DNA of 50,933 bases from Roseovarius sp. ZX-A-9. GTDB lineage: Bacteria > Pseudomonadota > Alphaproteobacteria > Rhodobacterales > Rhodobacteraceae. The notes below the pieces were generated by a model. The model made no database searches, was not told where the DNA came from, and saw only the letters and a list, made by a program, of their open reading frames with translations. Position 1 is the stretch's first letter, and every line of letters begins with the position of its first letter. Made by a program: the position numbers and the translations under genes. Below are positions 34,986 to 43,158 of this stretch, one piece after another. Where the stretch lies: NCBI RefSeq assembly GCF_028369135.1, contig NZ_JAPWHW010000025.1, positions 1-50,933 on the forward strand, given 5' to 3'.

Positions 34986-36095
34986 ATGAGATACCTCAAC
35001 TGCGCCATAGTTGCCCTCGTGGCTGGTGCCCCATCAATGGCTGTCGCCGAGAACAATATCATTTGTGAAGGTACCTACGAGTTCTTCAACGGTGCAGATA
35101 CAGTCACCGCGCTGCCCGGTGAAGCCCCCGAAAATGGGGCGAAGGCGGCAGCGCTTTACAATGAGTATAGTGGTGCGTGGCTTGGTCATTTCATGGGTAA
35201 GCCGAAAAGCGAAGGGCTGCATGAGGTCAAAGTCAGCCAATGCGGGCGGCAGTTCATCCTGTCGCAAGGCGCAAAGCAGATGCTGTTTCTGCAGTCCATT
35301 ATGGACGATACGCTATATGTCGCGCAGGATATCGGCACCGCCGAGGCCGAATTGACCCTGCGCGTTGTCGATCACAAGATCATGGTCGGCTCGGTTGCCG
35401 GAAAATCGCATGGCTTTGCATTTACCATTCCGGTCGCACTCGATCCGCGCGACGTCTCGGCGCCCGACATGTCGGGCTGTAGCGATGACCCTGCGCCAAC
35501 GACCGAAATTCATGACCGGCAGACCATAGATCCTGCGTTGCGCGAAGAGGCGATCGGGATCGTTGCCGCGGAGCTGGGTATACCTTCCGCCAAGGCCGAA
35601 CACTACATCTCGGCGGCGCGCACCGTGGCCAAAACCCGGCAGACGGACACGGGCGTCAGTGTGCTGCAGCCCGGCGAACCTGGCTGCCCGATCAAATTGA
35701 CTGGCGTGAAGACTTGTCGCGTTTATCCACCCGACACGACAACGATCGTGGAGACTAACGTGCTGCTTGACGAAGAGGGACGACTGCTTCCGGTCAAACC
35801 ACATAGCCCACATGAAACGCGCGTTGAAGTTGATGATCCTGATGCGGCAGATATCTGCGCGCCCAAGGCGAAATACCCGTCAGCCAAGCAACGTATCCGC
35901 TTCAAGTTCCTTGCCATTGACGAGGAGGGCATAAACGACGTGCAGGCAATGCTCGTGGATGCAACAACCAATCTCGCACAGAGAGCACATTACTCCGAGG
36001 GAAAACACGCGGGGCTACTGGGACGCACCGAAGCGGCAAGAGAAGCCTATGCCGCAATCGGGGCGCCCGTGCAGGGGCTGCATGAACTGCCGTAG
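34986..36095 (+). CDS. Exported protein of unknown function in VWA cluster
   Basis: A 369-residue periplasmic protein. The ATG at 34986 follows GGAAG; a signal peptide (LNCAIVALVAGAPSMAVAEN) cleaves near residue 21. The mature part begins IICEGTYEFFNGADTV. The first half (to about residue 150) is beta-rich and resembles DUF2147-like or lipocalin-type surfaces; then a helical segment LREEAIGIVAAELGIPSAKA and a Cys-containing region (PGCPIKLTGVKTCRVYPP). No firm family. It is the third gene of the run and is followed 58 bases later by the VWA gene. Confidence 0.6.
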   Translation: MRYLNCAIVALVAGAPSMAVAENNIICEGTYEFFNGADTVTALPGEAPENGAKAAALYNEYSGAWLGHFMGKPKSEGLHEVKVSQCGRQFILSQGAKQMLFLQSIMDDTLYVAQDIGTAEAELTLRVVDHKIMVGSVAGKSHGFAFTIPVALDPRDVSAPDMSGCSDDPAPTTEIHDRQTIDPALREEAIGIVAAELGIPSAKAEHYISAARTVAKTRQTDTGVSVLQPGEPGCPIKLTGVKTCRVYPPDTTTIVETNVLLDEEGRLLPVKPHSPHETRVEVDDPDAADICAPKAKYPSAKQRIRFKFLAIDEEGINDVQAMLVDATTNLAQRAHYSEGKHAGLLGRTEAAREAYAAIGAPVQGLHELP

Positions 36096-36153
36096 CCACT
36101 AACACATAGCCCATGAAGAGGCTTCCGTAGAAACGCGAAAGGGGAAACGGGAG

Positions 36154-37905
36154 ATGAAACTGATTGCATCAAAAGTCGTCTCTACGGCAATTTCAGGAGC
36201 CGCCCTCTGCGCGGCAACGGCGCTTGCCGCGGAAGATGTGGTCATCGTCTATGATGCCTCGGGCTCCATGTGGGGCCAGATCGACGGGGCGTCGAAGATC
36301 GAGATCGCACGCGATGTCATGGCCGATCTGGTGAACGGCTGGGATACGGGCCCCGATCTCGGCCTAATCGCCTACGGCCACCGCCGACAGGGCGATTGTA
36401 GCGATATCGAGACACTGATTGCGCCCGGTCCGCTGGACAGAGCCAGCTTCATCAGCACCGTCAACGCGATTCGACCAGTGGGAAAGACACCACTGACCGG
36501 GGCCGTGCGGCAGGCGGCCGAACTTCTCTCGTATCGAGACAACCCGGCCACTGTGGTGCTGATCTCGGACGGGGTGGAAACCTGCAACGCCGATCCTTGC
36601 GCTCTGTCCGCTGAACTGGAGCGGCAGGGCGTGAATTTCACCGCGCATGTGGTGGGTTTCGATCTGGAAGATGAGGCACATGCAGGTCTCTCCTGCATCG
36701 CCAAGAATACCGGAGGTGTTTTCGTGCCGGCGGGCAATGCCGACGAGCTGCACGCCGCCCTAGATCACGTGCAGGCCGCGATGGATGTTCCTGCGCACGT
36801 TCTCGAGCCGAAACCGGAGCCAGAACTGCCGAAGGCGCACATCACCGGCCCCGCGCGTGTGACCACCGGCGCGGCCTTCGAGGTCAGCTGGAGCGAGCCG
36901 ATCGACGGGCGCGACATGGTCACGATCCTGCCGATGGGTGCCGCCGAGGGCGCTCGTGGCGACTACCACCGGATCGGTGACAAGACCGAAGGTCGCTTCA
37001 AGGCCCCGGCCGAGCCGGGGCTCTACGAGCTGCGCTACATCCTCGACGTAGGCAGCAAGACGCTGGCCACGGCGCCGGTCGAGGTGATCGCGGCCGAGGT
37101 CAGCGTGACCGGCCCCGCGCGTGTAACCACCGGCGCGGCCTTCGACGTCAGCTGGAGCGAGCCGATCGACGGGCGCGACATGGTCACGATCCTGCCGATG
37201 GGTGCCGCCGAGGGCACTCGTGGTGACTACCAGCGGGTCGGTAACAAGACCGAAGGCACCCTCAGGGCCCCGGCCGAGCCGGGGCTCTACGAGCTGCGAT
37301 ATATACTTGACGTGGGAAGTAAGACGCTGGCCACGGCAACGGTCGAGGTGATCGCGGCCGAGATCGGGATTGCGGGCCCCGGAACGGTACGCGCCGAAAG
37401 CGATGTGGATGTCTCATGGACGGCCACAATTAACGGACGCGACATGATCACTATCCTGCCAATGGGCGCGAACGAGGGCACGCGCGGCAATTACATACGC
37501 ATCGGTGACCGGAGCGAGGCCCGGCTCGAAGCCCCTGCCGCGCCGGGAATCTACGAAATCCGCTACATCCTTGATGTGGGTAGTAAGACGCTTGCCAGTA
37601 CCCCGTTGGAAGTCGTGGCGGCTGATGCTCCGCTTGATGAGGGCGCAAGACTGACGGTGCCTGCAACCGCCGCACCGGGCAAGACGATCACGGTGACCTG
37701 GGCGGGCGGCAGCGACAGCAACGACCAGCGGATTTCGCTGGCCGAAAAGGATCAGGCCGATTTCGGTTGGATCACCGTCTTTGCCATCGGAGAGGAAAAA
37801 TTCATGGATATCATGATGCCCGACGATCCCGGTCTCTACGAGATACGCTTTCTGGATGTCTCGAACCGCGTCATTCTCGGGCGAGCTGTTGTGGAGGTGA
37901 AATGA
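36154..37905 (+). CDS. Secreted von Willebrand factor A protein with tandem Ig-like repeats
   Basis: A 583-residue exported protein. Signal peptide to about residue 26 (ATALAAED), then a VWA domain (about 27-210) with an intact metal-ion-dependent adhesion site: D34-x-S36-x-S38 in VYDASGSMW, Thr in GKTPLTGA (T112/T115) and D139 in LISDGVE. After a Pro-rich hinge come three 88-residue repeats (TGPARVTTGAAF, DGRDMVTILPMGAAEG, EPGLYELRYILDVG) and a fourth more divergent copy to the C terminus. The repeats look like beta-sandwich modules. VWA/MIDAS proteins bind ligands or other proteins with a divalent metal. Neighbours are secreted and membrane proteins, so a surface or periplasmic binding role is likely. 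The ATGA overlap couples it to the next gene. Confidence 0.85.
   Translation: MKLIASKVVSTAISGAALCAATALAAEDVVIVYDASGSMWGQIDGASKIEIARDVMADLVNGWDTGPDLGLIAYGHRRQGDCSDIETLIAPGPLDRASFISTVNAIRPVGKTPLTGAVRQAAELLSYRDNPATVVLISDGVETCNADPCALSAELERQGVNFTAHVVGFDLEDEAHAGLSCIAKNTGGVFVPAGNADELHAALDHVQAAMDVPAHVLEPKPEPELPKAHITGPARVTTGAAFEVSWSEPIDGRDMVTILPMGAAEGARGDYHRIGDKTEGRFKAPAEPGLYELRYILDVGSKTLATAPVEVIAAEVSVTGPARVTTGAAFDVSWSEPIDGRDMVTILPMGAAEGTRGDYQRVGNKTEGTLRAPAEPGLYELRYILDVGSKTLATATVEVIAAEIGIAGPGTVRAESDVDVSWTATINGRDMITILPMGANEGTRGNYIRIGDRSEARLEAPAAPGIYEIRYILDVGSKTLASTPLEVVAADAPLDEGARLTVPATAAPGKTITVTWAGGSDSNDQRISLAEKDQADFGWITVFAIGEEKFMDIMMPDDPGLYEIRFLDVSNRVILGRAVVEVK
36844..37635 (+). repeat. Three tandem 264-bp repeats inside the VWA gene
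   Basis: The landmark ACCGGCCCCGCG begins at 36844 and 37108, and the equivalent GCGGGCCCC begins at 37372, exactly 264 bases apart each time (88 codons). The first two units are nearly identical in DNA, and the third is diverged but colinear. A fourth, weaker unit follows to about 37890. The pattern indicates recent duplication and potential for copy-number change by recombination. Confidence 0.88.
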
Positions 37906-38693
37906 TGCGAACAGGGTTGATTGGGATTCTTGCCCTAGCAATGGGGGTCGTTACGGGCAGCGCCAAGGCCGAGATCGACGGCCACGGGCCGGATGCCTGG
38001 CGTGTGACCCGGGTGGCGGCGGACGACGTGCTGAACATGCGCATGGGGCCGGGCACGCAATACTTGGTGATCGACAGCCTTGCGCCCGATGCTCGGGGGC
38101 TGCGGCAGATCACCTGCGTGCCGCTGCTGATCCCGCAAATCTCTCACCGGCTGACCGAGGCGCAGCGCGCGAGCCTGCCGCAGCGCTGGTGCCTGATGCA
38201 GAGCGCCGACTTCGCCAAGGCCGGCTGGGTCGCACAACGCTTCATCACCGAGGATGTGGGCCAGGCGGCCGAGCAGCCTACTGAGGTGCATTCGGCGGTG
38301 CCGCAGGCGCAAACCATCGGCGATCCGCTGATCGACGGCGCGGCACGGCTGGTGCGCGGTCTCTACGTCGATTTCGCCGCAATGACGGGACAGGGCAGCA
38401 ACTCCTTCGCGGCCGGCAACGCGCAGCGGTACTTTTTTGCCGATCTTGTGCCGAGGTTGCGCGGTCATGGGGCCGACCTGCTGTATGGCGGACAGGATTT
38501 TCAGGGCGAGATCACGCGCATCGCGCCGGATTCGCAAACCCCGATGCTGCGCGGCATGATCACCGTCAACGTCGATTACATCAATTATGGCGAGGCGAGC
38601 CGCGCGACCTTCCGATTGCGCGCGGATACGCAGCAACAGGGTGCGCCGATCCGCATCTTTAGCATCGACAACGCGGGGTGGACCTTTCCATGA
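37902..38693 (+). CDS. Exported SH3-domain-like protein
   Basis: A 263-residue exported protein. The ATG at 37902 overlaps the VWA stop, with GGAGGTG just upstream. A signal peptide (GLIGILALAMGVVTGSAKA) is followed by a bacterial SH3-like region: VAADDVLNMRMGPGTQYLVI (about 33-52). Such domains bind cell-wall peptides or proteins. A Cys-containing middle (ITCVPLLIP, QRWCLMQS) and a C-terminal region of about 100 residues without family (GLYVDFAAMTGQGSN onward) follow. Its position between the VWA protein and a small secreted protein suggests they act together near the cell wall. Confidence 0.75.
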   Translation: MMRTGLIGILALAMGVVTGSAKAEIDGHGPDAWRVTRVAADDVLNMRMGPGTQYLVIDSLAPDARGLRQITCVPLLIPQISHRLTEAQRASLPQRWCLMQSADFAKAGWVAQRFITEDVGQAAEQPTEVHSAVPQAQTIGDPLIDGAARLVRGLYVDFAAMTGQGSNSFAAGNAQRYFFADLVPRLRGHGADLLYGGQDFQGEITRIAPDSQTPMLRGMITVNVDYINYGEASRATFRLRADTQQQGAPIRIFSIDNAGWTFP

Positions 38694-39025
38694 CGACTTA
38701 CCTCACCCGAAGCGCCCCCATATTTGCCGCTCTCCTATCCCCGCTGGTTGCGGTGGCCGATCCGCTGCCCTGCCATGGCAACTATCAGGCCATTTCCGGC
38801 GAAGTCACCTTGTCGGGCGGCGGCATGGTCATGGTCGATCCGTCGCGCTGGCTGCTGAATTTCGAGGTTGTCCCGGTAATCAACCCCGACGGTTTCGACG
38901 TTTTCGCGCAGATCCTTGAACTCGAGACGGGCAACTACCTTGCCCAGAGGGAGGCGCAGGTCACCGGCACCGGAGATGCGGCGCTGGCGGCAGCCGTGCA
39001 GGGCGGCGCAGCGCAACTGGCCTAG
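38690..39025 (+). CDS. Small exported protein in VWA cluster
   Basis: A 111-residue protein whose ATG at 38690 overlaps the previous stop (ATGA). Signal peptide RSAPIFAALLSPLVAVADP, then a mature beta-rich segment (GNYQAISGEVTLSGGGMVMV, FEVVPVINPDGFDVFAQIL). No family is recognised. Translational coupling to the SH3-like gene indicates a matched amount of product and probably a shared complex. Confidence 0.65.
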   Translation: MTTYLTRSAPIFAALLSPLVAVADPLPCHGNYQAISGEVTLSGGGMVMVDPSRWLLNFEVVPVINPDGFDVFAQILELETGNYLAQREAQVTGTGDAALAAAVQGGAAQLA

Positions 39026-39101
39026 GATGCATGAACGTCGGCCCGCCGAGCAACGGGAAAGCGCGCTGAGCCGGGCCGTCCAGTACAGAAAGGGACATAT
39101 C

Positions 39102-40082
39102 ATGGACTTCATCACACCGAACCGCAAGGCGCGGCTGGCGCAGCTTGGTTTCTTGGTGCGCCATACCTTTACGATCATCGGACGCAACGGTGCGCTTCTG
39201 GTACCGCTGATCCACATGTGGATCTACGCCGCCCTGATGGTGATGATGTTTTTTGCCGGGCTGTTTTTGATCTTCTACGAGAACGGCAACAGCACTTGGT
39301 TTCTGGTCGCCGGGGTTGTGATGTTCGTCTACAAGTTCATCTTCTACAACCGCACCGAACTGACGCTAAGCTGCCTGGTCTATGGCACCGCCACTGGCGC
39401 GACGCCAACCAGGGCCGAGGCGCGGCGGGAGATCGCGCCGCTGAAATCGCAGGTCCGTATATTGGCCTTACTGGACATGGCCAGTGCTTGGGTCGCCAGT
39501 CGCAAGAAAAAGGAAGGCGGTCTGATGTCGATGCTTCTGGGCGCTCTCGTGGAGGTTTGGGATTTGGCCAACCACTTCCTGCTACCGGCTATCGCCATCG
39601 ACAAGTTGGGCTTGCGTGACGGCGTGGCTGAAATGAAGCGGCTGAAGGACCATGTTCCCGAAACGCTGGCAGGCGTCTTCGGCATCGACATCATGGGCGG
39701 CGTGGTCGGTACGCTGATGGCGCCGCTCTATGCCATCGGCGGGCTTGCCGGTGTGGCTTGCGGCCTTCTGTTCGGCGCACATCTTCCGCATGAATTCTCT
39801 GCCGGCATCCTTGCCGACTTGTTCCCCACCATGCCCGAAATCGGACCGATCGGGCCCGAGACCGTCTTCAACTGGCTGCCGGTCTTCGTCGTCGTCGCTC
39901 TGGGCATGCTGCTGCACGCGCTGATGGCGCGTACAGTCACGGCGATCAAGGTAGTCTATTTCACCCTTTTCTACATCCGCATCAAGCACGCCGACGCGCT
40001 GGCCCCCGAGATCCGCGCCGATCTCGAAGGTTATCTCGACATGAATGAGCGTGACATTTCGGACAGACCCGCTCCGGCCTGA
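39102..40082 (+). CDS. Second polytopic membrane protein in VWA cluster
   Basis: A 326-residue membrane protein from the ATG at 39102 (AGAAAGGG upstream). Hydrophobic segments: LLVPLIHMWIYAALMVMMFFAG, WFLVAGVVMFVYKFIFY, GGVVGTLMAPLYAIGGLAGVA and FNWLPVFVVVALGMLLHALM. Cytosolic helical parts include ARREIAPLKSQVRILALLDM and WDLANHFLLPAIAIDKLGLR. The WDLANHFLLPAIAI stretch and overall layout resemble the membrane protein at 33981 and DUF6159-type proteins, so the two may be distant paralogues. It may be the membrane partner of the secreted VWA or SH3-like proteins; this is inference. Confidence 0.65.
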   Translation: MDFITPNRKARLAQLGFLVRHTFTIIGRNGALLVPLIHMWIYAALMVMMFFAGLFLIFYENGNSTWFLVAGVVMFVYKFIFYNRTELTLSCLVYGTATGATPTRAEARREIAPLKSQVRILALLDMASAWVASRKKKEGGLMSMLLGALVEVWDLANHFLLPAIAIDKLGLRDGVAEMKRLKDHVPETLAGVFGIDIMGGVVGTLMAPLYAIGGLAGVACGLLFGAHLPHEFSAGILADLFPTMPEIGPIGPETVFNWLPVFVVVALGMLLHALMARTVTAIKVVYFTLFYIRIKHADALAPEIRADLEGYLDMNERDISDRPAPA

Positions 40083-40286
40083 CGAGATGGTGTCGAGCAA
40101 TGAGGCAGCAAGCGCGCAGTAGAAGAAACAGCTTTTGGGAATTAGAGCGCATCTGTTTAAACTTCGTTGGATGCAATAATTTCAGCAAGAGAGAGGGTAG
40201 AGATGGTTAGGATGCCGCTCTCCCACACGTCATCGCAATGTGCCGTACTTGCGGTGTTGAAAACACAAGTGAAAGAGGAGGCATCC

Positions 40287-40424
40287 ATGAAAAAAATTAG
40301 CATCATCGGCGTCGATCTGGCAAAGAATGTATTTCAGCTACACGGGGCTGCCGCCGACAGGTCAATCGTATTCCGCAAGAAGTTGTCTCGGAATCAATTC
40401 GGACGATTCAAGGCGGATTACATT
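40287..40424 (+). pseudogene. IS110-family transposase N-terminal fragment (second copy)
   Basis: From ATG 40287, behind a GAAAGAGGAGG site, the frame reads MKKISIIGVDLAKNVFQLHG and then FRKKLSRNQFGRFKA: the start of an IS110/IS1111-type transposase with the first catalytic Asp in IGVDLAK. After ~43 codons it runs on in frame into the next gene (DYI then MRALSYAL). It is a different IS110 subtype from the fragment at 29844. Confidence 0.85.
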
Positions 40425-42461
40425 ATGCGTGCCTTGTCATATGCTCTCGGCTGCCTGATCGGCATCGGCAGCCTGTCCCTTCCGGTCGCGGCGCAGCAGG
40501 TCAGCATCGCCGATGCGATCGTGGCGGAAACCACCGATTTCCAGATCTTCTGTTTCAGCAACCAGCGTTGCCCGGCCAGCGACGTGGCCGCACCACAACG
40601 CGCCTCCGCCCAGAGCGGACTGGATGAGTTGCAGAAGGCGCGCGCATGGCTCGAGGGGATGGGCTTTGACGTAGCGGGCGCGAATATGGATGCGGGAACC
40701 GACGGCAAGAAGGCGCTGCGTTTGCAATTCGACAGTGCTATCCACGAGCGGCGTTGCACAGGGATGGCGATCGCATGCCGCACGCTCAGCCTGCTCGATG
40801 AGGGGCGCGTGATCCTTCCCGTCGAGAATGTCGACCAGCTTGCCGATGGGGGCACGCTGGTCCACGAATACGTGCATACTCTTCAGCCCTCGCGCGATGA
40901 TGAGGGAGTGCACTGGCTCAACGAAATGGTGGCGACCGCCATCGGCTCGGCCTGGGTGCGCAAACGGACCGGGCAGAGCGAGGTCTACGAGCCAAAATAC
41001 TCGATGGTTCTCGACCGCGAGTTTTGGGACGGGAAAGACGATCCGGGTTACGGCAAGTGGGACTACGCGATCTCATTGGGAAAGAAGATCGGCAGCCAGG
41101 ACGGCGTAGCCTATCTGGCGCAGGACAGGTTCATCAACGCCGCCAGCCATGCCGAACTGCGCAGCGGTAACGGCATGACACTCTTTTACAACCAGGCGCT
41201 GGTGGGTGACGCCACCTTCGACAAGTTCTTTCCAGACTATGTCGCGCGCTTCAATAACGTCCAGGAGGACATCGCGCAGCAGGGCCGCACCGGCAAGTAT
41301 TTCTACTACGGCGATATCGCGAAACACGCGGTCGAGGTCACCTCGACCACCTTCGCCCAAGAGGACCGCTTTGACGGCAAGGCGACCGCATTCGCCGCGC
41401 ATCCGATGCTGCTGACGCTCGAGGTGACGCCGACCCCGGACACGCCCCCGTCCGAGAACTTCCTGCTGGCGACGGTCGAGGTAACCGAGGCTGACGATCC
41501 GGGCAGCCTGACGCTCATCCGCGAACACCGGCTGGCGAAGGAGAAACTGCGCGATTCCTTCCTGCTCGACGGCAACGATCCGCCGGATGAACTGGGCTTT
41601 TTCCGCGTGGCGAACACGCCCGCGCCTGACAGCACCGCCGATAACGGTTTCGTCCTGAAGGTGGAGACGCGCCCGGTGAGCTTCGATCCGCCCACCTGTT
41701 TCCAGGCCGGAAAGCCGTCCGAGATGACGGTCACCGGCCTGCCCGAGGGCAGCGCCGACAACTGGCGATTCAAGGTCGACAACGGCAGCGCGGAGGGCCG
41801 TACGATCACCCCCGCCAGGCCCGGCAAGATCGACGTGAAGGTCGAGATCGACAGCCCTGTCACCCGGCGCGAAACGGGGCTTACCCCGAAATCGCCGTCG
41901 AAAACACGGGTGGATATCGGAACCTTTGACGTCGCTGCCGACGATTGCATGGTGCGCCTGACGATGGGGCCGGCGGTCATGACCTATGTCGCGGACGGCA
42001 GCTACACGGAGTTCAATGCCCCCACTGGCGAAGCGATGTATATCAGCGCTTCGAACCTCGCAATGTGGCAGGGTGGCGGCTGGATGAACGTGCCGCCGCA
42101 GGCCAAGGCGATGATTCTCGGCGGCATGAAGCAGAATAACGCCGCGCTGCGCATGGAATTCCCGGGCGCGCATGACGACGAAGGCGATTTCATGTCGCAG
42201 ATGCCAAAGATATTCGCCAAGCGGTTCGGCTGGGCGAACCTCAAGGGCACGCTTGCCCCCGGCGGCGGCACGCCCGAGCGCAAGCGCGTGCCCTGTCCAG
42301 ACGGGGCCAGCGGGTGCAGCTCGATCGTTTTCTCGATGGACGGCCACCCGGTGCCGGTCACCTTCGACGCGCAGAAGCGCCCGAAAGTGGTCACCTTCGA
42401 GGGGCAGGATATAGTTTTCGAGTACGGCACGTGGTCCGTGCGCCGCCCGCCGGGCTGGTGA
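40425..42461 (+). CDS. Secreted protein with HExxH metallopeptidase-like motif
   Basis: A 678-residue exported protein. From the ATG at 40425 it has a signal peptide (ALGCLIGIGSLSLPVAAQ). The N-terminal domain contains GGTLVHEYVHTLQPSRDD, giving H147-E148-x-x-H151, and E167 in GVHWLNEMVATAIG, 15 residues later: the zinc-ligand pattern of gluzincin-type peptidases. Downstream are two beta-rich regions (for example AAHPMLLTLEVTPTP, about 325-340, and CFQAGKPSEMTVTGLPEG). I know no described family with this whole architecture. The frame is open upstream through an IS110 fragment, so a longer fusion could be translated, but the signal peptide argues for 40425. It is probably the last gene of the cluster. 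Confidence 0.72.
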   Translation: MRALSYALGCLIGIGSLSLPVAAQQVSIADAIVAETTDFQIFCFSNQRCPASDVAAPQRASAQSGLDELQKARAWLEGMGFDVAGANMDAGTDGKKALRLQFDSAIHERRCTGMAIACRTLSLLDEGRVILPVENVDQLADGGTLVHEYVHTLQPSRDDEGVHWLNEMVATAIGSAWVRKRTGQSEVYEPKYSMVLDREFWDGKDDPGYGKWDYAISLGKKIGSQDGVAYLAQDRFINAASHAELRSGNGMTLFYNQALVGDATFDKFFPDYVARFNNVQEDIAQQGRTGKYFYYGDIAKHAVEVTSTTFAQEDRFDGKATAFAAHPMLLTLEVTPTPDTPPSENFLLATVEVTEADDPGSLTLIREHRLAKEKLRDSFLLDGNDPPDELGFFRVANTPAPDSTADNGFVLKVETRPVSFDPPTCFQAGKPSEMTVTGLPEGSADNWRFKVDNGSAEGRTITPARPGKIDVKVEIDSPVTRRETGLTPKSPSKTRVDIGTFDVAADDCMVRLTMGPAVMTYVADGSYTEFNAPTGEAMYISASNLAMWQGGGWMNVPPQAKAMILGGMKQNNAALRMEFPGAHDDEGDFMSQMPKIFAKRFGWANLKGTLAPGGGTPERKRVPCPDGASGCSSIVFSMDGHPVPVTFDAQKRPKVVTFEGQDIVFEYGTWSVRRPPGW

Positions 42462-42578
42462 CCGTTTTCCTGTCGGAGCGAGTTACCTCCGGGGGCGATC
42501 GCCTATACTTCCGCCTCGTTCGGGCCGCCGCGACCGGCCCCGGCCCGAATGGCGCGCGGGCGGATGGGAGCGTTCAAC

Positions 42579-42900
42579 ATGAGCCGCGAAGAATATCTGA
42601 ACCGCTGCCACGCCCTGGCTGAAGAGGCGCTGGACGCGGGCGATGCGTCGTTTGGATCGGTTCTCGTCGACGTCTTCGACAAGGAGTTGCGTGAGGCTAG
42701 CAACCTCATCCACACGGGCGATGCCACCCAGCATCCTGAATTCGAACTGGCTCGCTGGGCCGCGCAGCACATGGATGATGATGCGCGCCGCGCCGCCTCC
42801 GTCTATACCTCGGCGATCATTGCCGGATGTGTGCCGCCGCGGATGGCCTAGCCGGGGGGAGGCGATGAAGGAGTTGCTGGAATTTTTTTAGGGCCCGCAA
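42579..42900 (+). pseudogene. Cytidine/dCMP deaminase-family protein, frameshifted
   Basis: From MSREEYLNRCHALAEEALDA at 42579 it follows the nucleoside/tRNA-adenosine deaminase pattern, with the zinc-binding HPEFELARWAA and then VYTS. After that a single missing base near 42812 changes the frame. With one base restored, the family PCxxC region would read SGDHCRMCAAADG, so the second half of the zinc site is lost in the current frame. The in-frame stop falls at 42851. A pseudogene or sequencing indel. Confidence 0.7.
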
Positions 42901-43062
42901 TGAAGCACAGCGCCGTCGCTCACCTTCATGCGCTATCGCCACTCCCACGCTCGTCCCGTGGTGGAGAAAAGTCCCCTATTTATATAAATGGCTTTGGGTA
43001 TCTTAGAGCACTCTGCCGAACATGCATTCGAGCCAGAGAAGGTTCGACGCCAGTCCCGTGCC

Positions 43063-43158
43063 CTCCGCCACATTCAGTATCCGCATATTTATTTTTTAAA
43101 ATCGGATGCTTAATTGTGGTGCGGGATTTTGTGTTTCACACGTTTACCCCACACACTG
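43063..43158 (+). repeat. att-like direct repeat, right copy
   Basis: Same orientation as the left copy at 24342. It begins with a 15-base exact match (CTCCGCCACATTCAG, 43063-43077), has a diverged AT-rich middle and ends with the 22-base exact match (43137-43158). Immediately upstream, AAGGTTCGACGCC (43039-43051) followed by CCCTCCGCCA (43061-43070) looks like a degenerate tRNA 3' end; no functional tRNA folds. The IS5 element begins at the last base of the repeat. Confidence 0.65.

Noticed and set aside
41073..42347. A 424-codon minus-strand frame
   Set aside because: Antisense of the HExxH gene with biased composition and no recognisable domain.
43012..43072. A possible tRNA near the right att-like repeat
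   Set aside because: Only a degenerate T-loop-like and acceptor end are present; no cloverleaf can be folded.
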